In this document: positions 57,725 through 64,000 of the stretch, one piece after another | Numbering within the stretch: position 1 is the first letter of the stretch | How the letters are laid out: the number at the start of each line of letters is the position of its first letter | Assembly: GCA_019671135.1 (NCBI GenBank) | Contig: JAHRHY010000001.1 | Coordinates: 930,001 to 994,000, forward strand | Origin: Linnemannia hyalina | Taxonomy: Eukaryota > Mortierellomycota > Mortierellomycetes > Mortierellales > Mortierellaceae | Length of the DNA: 64,000 nucleotides | Reading direction: 5' to 3' | Made by a program: the position numbers and the translations under genes | Notes under the pieces: model-generated | What the model saw: only the letters and a program-made list of their open reading frames with translations | What the model was told of the DNA's origin: nothing | Database searches by the model: none

Positions 57725-59709
57725 ATGGCCTCCCTCCTCACTCTCACTGCTAGACGTGCCCCCCTCAGACTCGGTCGTGCCGTTACTTCAGTTTCTAGCC
57801 AAATCCGCAACATTTCCTCCTCTCCTATTGACCGTATGGTTGTTTCTTCCTACAAATCTGCTTTGTCCTCTTCAACAATCATTACTGCCGTGACCCTTGA
57901 CAAGAAAGTAAAAACAAGCCAATGTGCTAACGAATAAGCCATCCATTTCTTTTTCCTTCGTTCCCATGCCCAAATAGCATCCGTTGGATTGACTGGTACA
58001 AACCATGCGACCCTGCCCTTTAATCGTTGTGTCACTTTAAAGAAATATGTATCTTTCAGGCACATGGATCACAAAGACCTCAGTGCTGGTATCATTATGT
58101 CTCGTTTCTGACGCCTCTCGTTCTCACGCTCACTTCCTTAGACGACCAGAAGGAACTCCAGAGCCTCGCTCGCACCTTTGCCGACAATGAGTTCGCCCCC
58201 AAGATGCAAGAGGTATGTACATGCTAAACCTACAGCCCGTCCCCTATGCGCACATCCTCGTTCACACGATGCGGAGAAGAAATTTCTCAAGAGTTTAATT
58301 CCATTTTGCCACTCTTCAACGCTGTTCTTAGTGGGATGAGAAGCAGTACTTCCCCGTTGATGTTCTCCGCAAGGGTGCTGAGCTTGGATTCGGAGGACTT
58401 TATACCCGTGAGGATGTCGGTGGCTCCGGTCTCGGTCGCTTGGATACTTCCGTCATCTTTGAGGCCTTGTCGACCGGATGTGTCTCCACCACTGCCTACA
58501 TCTCTATCCACAAGTAAGAACTTTGGTGTATGATTTCAAGTGTGCTAGCCGTCCGTAAGTTGATTTTACCTTTATTGCTTGGAACTAATCGTTACTGCTG
58601 TTATTTTTCATTCGTTAGCATGTGTGCCTGGATGATCGGTAACGATATCGCAATTTTTTTATTTTGAGATCGATAGGTCTAGCAGGGAATGAGATGAATG
58701 GATTTACTATGGATCCAAGAATGAACCTGAACTCACTCCGTTTTATTCACTTTCCCACCATGTATAGACTCTTATGGAAGCGAGGAGCAGCGTCAAAAGT
58801 ACCTCCCCAAATTGACGAGCATGGAGCATTTTGCTTCCTACTGCTTGACTGAGCCCGGCGCAGGATCAGATGCCGCCGGGCTCTCAACCACCGCCGTCAA
58901 GAAGGGCTCCCACTACGTCTTGAACGGAAGCAAGGCCTTTATCTCCGGAGGAGGATCATCGGATGTGTATGTGATCATGGCTCGCACAGGAGGACCAGGA
59001 CCCAAGGGCATCTCTTGCTTCATTGTCGAGAAGGGCTTTAAGGGCTTGAGCTTTGGAAAGAAAGAGGACAAGCTTGGATGGAACTCGCAGGAGACCAGGG
59101 CTGTCATTATGGAGGACTGTGAGGTCCCCGTCGAGAACCTGGTTGGTGCTGAGGGCCAAGGTTTCTCCATTGCCATGAAGGGTCTCAACGGCGGTCGCGT
59201 CAACATCGGTACGTGTCCATTCTGTGTTTCTAATATGTACTAATACAATGGTGTATAGTAAGAGATATTAACCTTTCAGTTTACGTTCCAAATAAATAAT
59301 AGGTTCATGCAGTTTGGGTGCTGCTCAGGCTTCGTTGGACGCTGCTTTGGAGCACGTCAAGGTCCGCAAGCAGTTCAACCAGCCCCTTTCCAACTTCCAG
59401 AACACTCAGTTCAAGCTCGCTGACATGGCCACCAGCCTGCTCTCATCCAGACTGATGATCCGTCAAGCTGCGGCCATGTTGGATCAGGACCACCCCAGCG
59501 TTGCCAGCTTCTGCGCGATGGCCAAGCTCCATGCCACGGACGAGTGCTTCCAGATCTGCGACGATAGCTTGCAGTTGCACGGAGGTTACGGCTACCTGAA
59601 GGATTACAAGGTCAACGTCTATCTCCGTGATTCGCGTGTCCACCGTATCCTTGAGGGCACTAACGAAATCATGCGCCTGGTTGCTTCCCGCTCCCTCTTG
59701 GCCGAGTAA
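57725..59709 (+). CDS. ACAD8: isobutyryl-CoA dehydrogenase-like acyl-CoA dehydrogenase
   Basis: Seven exons (57725-57833, 57978-57995, 58142-58212, 58332-58513, 58619-58638, 58768-59208, 59303-59709) encode 415 residues, the family's size. After an Arg/Ser-rich mitochondrial presequence the protein follows ACAD8 almost block by block. Examples are [94 protein letters not shown] and [11 protein letters not shown], where Glu398 is the expected catalytic base. ACAD8 oxidises isobutyryl-CoA to methacrylyl-CoA in valine breakdown, using FAD and passing electrons to ETF. Two exons are tiny, 18 and 20 nt. Each restores residues conserved in the human protein (PSVGLT and MCAWMI), which is why I trust them. 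A short/branched-chain relative with other specificity cannot be excluded. Confidence 0.95.
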
Positions 59710-61250
59710 GATGTAGTCTAGTCTGATAGACGGAGTTGTTTTGCAACACAACGCAAACAACGAAGCAAGCATAGAAATGATAGACTTGTTATATATACCT
59801 TGGATCATCCATGAACGTTTATTACGGTGTTTGAAATTGACCATGGGTGGCATGGGAGAAAAGAGAGAAGGGTCTGTGTGTAGAGCACGTTCTGTTTTTA
59901 ATCGACCACAACACCGCGTGGTTCAGTTCAGTTCAGGGTGCGTGTATGTGTGGGGGGACGAGATGGATGATCGAGAGTGAGAAATGGTCCAAGTGAACCA
60001 ATCAACCTAACACATCCACTACATTTTGCCCCTCTCTCCTCGTTTTGCGTTTCATGTGTATTGGGCGTTTTACTTTAATACATGGGCACTCATTGTCAGC
60101 CTGACCATTTGAACCCATGCCTTTTTGTTTCTTCCCAACCGCCGCTTTTTTTTTTGGCAATGCATGTCTTCTCTCTGGTTACCAGGACTTCGATTAACTG
60201 ATCACATTCTTTGTAATGCCTCCTCAGAATAAATGAACAAAAGAAACAAAGAAAGAAAGAAAAAAGGGGTGGCGGCCCTTTTCTTTTCATTTCGCATCAT
60301 CAACAGCAACAACGATCATTGACAGAACACATGTGGGCTGTGCCCTTTTTTATTTTGAAGATATCGTAGATATCCACGCCTATTAATAAATCATGGACAT
60401 CATACCATTGTTGCTTAACCGCTTTTTTTTTCTCTCACTTTTCTTTCTGGAGGAGAGAGAGGCGAAGGGGGTTGGGATAATAGAATTGTTCTTCTCCTTG
60501 ATGATGTTTTTGTTGTTGTTGCTGGTGTCATCCCTCCCGCCAATAGTTTAGAAAGGGAAAAGGCACAGGGTCGGACCACCCGCACCCGACTCGTTCTTTT
60601 TATTCCACTTTTTATTTCCCTATTTTATTTTTTATTTTTTTTTAGCCCCTACAGTGGTATCTCCACCGCAGGGGTCTATTTATCCTTTTTTCACTTCTGA
60701 GAGTGAGACGGAGGAAGAGGAGTGTGTGTATATGAGAGCAAAGAAAAGAAAGACTTAATTGCTCTCAATGGTTTGCATAGGCGCATTAGACACATTTTAT
60801 TGTGATTTTTTTTGATTGTCCATTTGTCACCACCCACTCTTTGGGCCACAACTTTGATGGGAGTGGGTGGGTGTGTTCCTCGTGCTTCAAACGTGGGTTA
60901 TCAATCATATCCGTTGTTGTTTCCCTTTCCACTCCTATTAATTTTTTCTATTCCTCCTTCCTTTCACCCACCTTCCCTCCTTCCCTCCTTCCTCCTCTTT
61001 CCGTCTTTGCACACACACACAACTCCTATTCCCTCCCAATAGCTCACTCTTTGTCTTCCCTTTTTGTCCCCGTTTGCTCCTTTTGTCTCTCTTTCTTTGT
61101 CACTCTTCACTCTCTGCTCCCCCGTACTGTTCTTTCAATCTTCCCTTCGCCCTTCTACCTTTTCTCTCCTGCTTCTACCCTGCCTCACCACTCACCCTTC
61201 CATCTTTTTCTTCTTCCCCCCCTCCCCCCTCCCTCCCCCCGCCACGCCGA
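59710..61250. other. intergenic, no gene recognised
   Basis: The 3' flank of the acyl-CoA dehydrogenase gene is followed by AT-rich spacer. From about 60930 a CT-rich leader of the kinase gene begins, with runs of C at 61217-61240. Frames here are low-complexity. Confidence 0.5.
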
Positions 61251-64000
61251 ATGCAGACCTCCTCTGACCATTGCCCCCCGAGTCCGTCGTCGTCCTCTTC
61301 CTCCTCCATAACCATCATTGCCACTCCCCCACCTACTTATTCCTCTACTCATCTTCCCTCCAAGCTAAAGTCGTTGTTCAAGTTCAACAACACCAGCGAC
61401 CCATCCGTAAGTATTCTGTTCCTCGCTACTCTATTCCAGCTCGCTACGCACATACTCTCTTTTCCGCGCACGCCCACGTACCCAGCCTTCCTCGCTTACA
61501 TATCGCAATATGAGAGTTAATAATAAGCAGCCAGCCAACAGGGCACTCTTTCTTTTCTCTGCGAAATGAAATTACCGTTGGCCAGTTCTCCGTCTCTCTC
61601 TGAACTGGGGTATCATCTGTGTGTCAAAAAAAGAGCTTCTTTCCGTACCCTTTCTTCTTTTCCTCCTCTTTTCCTTCCCTTCCCTCCCTTTCTTCCATTC
61701 CATTCAGCCATCTTCCTCATCCGTCTCTCATCATCTTCCACCTCCCGTCATCATCTTTTCTTTCCTGTTCTTTCCCTCCATCATCCTTCATCTGTCTCTC
61801 TCCCTCTCTCCACTCACTCCTTTTATATACATCCGTTTTTTTTTTGTTTTTTTCTGTTCTCCTTTCCTTCTTTTTTACCTTCTCCATTCATCATCTCCAC
61901 AGACATACACACACACACACATACACTATCCACACACTACTCCATCATATTCCTTACACCCTCACCCTCACTTTCTCAGTCCCACACCACTCCTCCTCCT
62001 CCTGACACAGCCCTTTCACTGCCTCGTCAGGCCCAATTGCCGTCTCCCCCCGTCCAATGTCCTTTGTAAATATCTTTCTCTCGTCCAACACTCCTATATT
62101 TACTGCTGCTTGAGCTGCGCTTAGTTCTCCTCTCTCTCGTCTCTTCTCTCAGCTCTGACCAAAGTGTGGACCTCACCTTTTTTTTCTGTTCTTTTATGCC
62201 GATTACTCGATTCTAATTCCTCTTCCTCTACTTCCTGCTCACCTTTTTTCACCCCCTACCATCCTCCCATCTATTACCATCTAACAGTTCCTTAGGCGAG
62301 TTGCCTCTACGCCCAATACAAAGGCTGCCCTCGACGACGCAATCAACAACACCCAGAACAAAACGTCCGACCCAAACGGCTCACCAGTACTCGCCAAGTC
62401 CAACAGCTCGATCCACTCTACCATGACCACCTCCTCCATGACCACAACCGCCACTGGCACAACCGTCGGTAACGGCTCATCACTCAACGGCGGTCTTCAT
62501 CTCAACATTCCAAAGAGCCCCAACGGATCAGCTCTGGACCTCAGGAGAGGCGCCTTCCGTCGAACTTACTCTTCCAACTCGATCAAGAAAAAGACGATCG
62601 AGGTCACACCGAGCAGCTTTGTCAAAATCCGTTTGTTGGGCAAGGGCGATGTGGGAAAAGTCTATCTGGTCCGCCAAAAGGATACCGACCGCCTTTACGC
62701 AATGAAAGGTAAAGATAGCCGGACAGACTATCGATCTTTTGTTTTCGCTATCCCGCTGTTGACAAAAGGTTTTCAATGCCATGGTGCAATTACTTGGCTC
62801 AATGGCTCTCGACAGTACTTTGTTTCAACGCCAAGCTGCGATGATGATGACAATGTTTGCTGTTATGGACACAGCTCAGGATATATATGAGAACTGCTAT
62901 GTTTTTATACCAGACTGTGTCATTTTGTGCTGACTCTCCTTTTCCCCTTTGTCTTTCTGTCTTTCGTTATATGTCTATTAGTTCTTTCAAAGAAGGAGAT
63001 GATCAAGCGCAACAAAATCAAGCGAGCTTTTGCAGAGCAGGAGATTCTCGCCACCTCCAACCATCCATTCATTGTCACGTTATACCACTCTTTCCAGTCG
63101 GAGGACTATCTGTACCTTTGCATGGAGTATTGCATGGGAGGCGAGTTCTTTCGAGGCAAGTCAAGTGCCCGATTTTGTTTTGTTTTTGTTTTTTTTTCGA
63201 CTCTTTGGATAACAGGCTGGGTGTGTGAGCGTGTACGTACGTTGGTTGGGACTTGGACGAAATTGGCCTAACCAGAGTGTCTGTTTTCGGATGTTGTCCA
63301 TTTGTAGCATTGCAAACAAGACCAGGGAAATATCTCCAGGAGGAAGACGCCAAGTTTTATGCTGCCGAGGTTATTGCCGCATTGGAATACTTGCACTTGA
63401 TGGGATTCATTTACCGTGATCTGAAGCCAGAGAGTACGTCTTGCACCCTTGCTTTTTTCGACAATGGCCCTTTCATGCCACCGGATCTTATTATCTTGCT
63501 CAGTTGGCACTGCCGTAATTGATTATGACTAACGGAAACTCGCTATTTCTTCGTAGACATTCTGTTGCATCAGACCGGCCATATTATGTTGACTGATTTC
63601 GATCTTTCAAAGCAGTCTTCGCCAGCAGGAGAGCCAACAGTGGTCAAGACCGGATCGCCTTCGATGCCCCCAGCTATTGACACAAAGTCATGTATCGCAA
63701 ACTTGAGGACAAACAGTTTTGTCGGCACAGAAGGTAAATTTTATTCTGGAAAGAGATGGAGAAATTGCTCAATGGTTCACATTTTTTATTTTGCGTTTCT
63801 CTTTATTTATAAGCAACCATGTGGACAGCCAATTAAGATCATCTCTTTTTGTCATTTTCTTCAATCAGAATATATTGCGCCAGAGGTTATCAAAGGATGT
63901 GGACATACTTCAGCAGTGGATTGGTGGACGCTTGGAATTCTGATGTATGAAATGTTGTTTGGAGTGACACCCTTCAAGGGCAAGGACAGGAATGCGACCT
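61251..64000 (+). CDS. Fpk1/Nrc-2-type AGC protein kinase (5' part, runs off the window)
   Basis: Exons 61251-61406, 62288-62708, 62982-63155, 63308-63433, 63557-63733 and 63869-64000 (open at the edge) join in phase. A Ser/Pro-rich N-terminus contains KLKSLFKF and [10 protein letters not shown], a block I associate with fungal Nrc-2 kinases. The kinase domain shows the Gly loop [13 protein letters not shown] (170-180, with D where G is usual), Lys192, [20 protein letters not shown] (Asp288) and DFD at 306-308 in place of DFG. A long insert precedes SFVGTEEYIAPEV, then [15 protein letters not shown]. The DFD motif and the insert are hallmarks of the plant phototropin-like/yeast Fpk1-Kin82/Neurospora Nrc-2 group. 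Yeast Fpk1 phosphorylates lipid flippases. The third intron starts with GC instead of GT, required by phase. Intron 1 is 881 nt and CT-rich. Confidence 0.9.

Overview
The window is gene-dense fungal nuclear DNA. The genes have short introns (mostly 60-150 nt, nearly all GT-AG), pyrimidine-rich leaders, polyglutamine and low-complexity regulatory proteins, two PTS1-tailed peroxisomal enzymes and a promethin-like lipid-droplet protein. Together with a Crinkler-like protein and a Fanzor-type nuclease this fits an early-diverging filamentous fungus. My best guess is Mortierellomycotina (Mortierella, Linnemannia or a relative). That placement is inferred from gene content; nothing was searched. Exon models were built by hand and accepted only where splice sites, phase and protein similarity agreed.

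Layout. Positions 1-5.1 kb hold no intact gene, only a decayed arylamine N-acetyltransferase-like remnant. A Crinkler-like P-loop protein follows (5.1-6.4 kb, +), then a J-domain/TMEM185-like membrane protein (6.5-8.8 kb, -). From 9.5 to about 16 kb lies a mobile-DNA island: a broken piggyBac transposase (9.5-10.9 kb) and a five-exon gene (11.2-15.8 kb, +). That gene joins an N-terminal FEN1/XPG-type nuclease in frame to a C-terminal Fanzor (eukaryotic TnpB-like RuvC nuclease). It carries a probable 1-nt frameshift in the Fanzor half. It is the most unusual object in the window. Convergent peroxisomal genes follow (MaoC-type enoyl-CoA hydratase and a dienelactone hydrolase), each ending in SKL. 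Next come a mitochondrial succinate/fumarate carrier, a promethin-like protein, a TORC2 HbrB/Bit61-type subunit, a DUF4286-type protein, a DUC1 (DUF1769) protein, an F-box/WD-like protein and an HhH-motif protein.

From 38.3 to 42.7 kb there is a gene-poor stretch rich in simple repeats. It leads into a ten-exon cAMP phosphodiesterase with a receiver-like N-terminus. A 1219-residue polyQ bHLH factor, a divergent pair of mitochondrial genes (ribosomal protein uL2m and an isobutyryl-CoA-dehydrogenase-like flavoprotein with two micro-exons) and the 5' part of an Fpk1/Nrc-2-type AGC kinase complete the window. The kinase runs off the right edge.

Functional themes. Several genes concern lipid and organic-acid metabolism: peroxisomal hydratase and hydrolase, succinate/fumarate exchange, valine-derived acyl-CoA oxidation, lipid droplets and a flippase-type kinase. 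Others concern signalling: TORC2, cAMP turnover, F-box and bHLH. There is no operon logic. Neighbours are convergent or divergent pairs, and the 9.5-16 kb island interrupts this otherwise housekeeping landscape.
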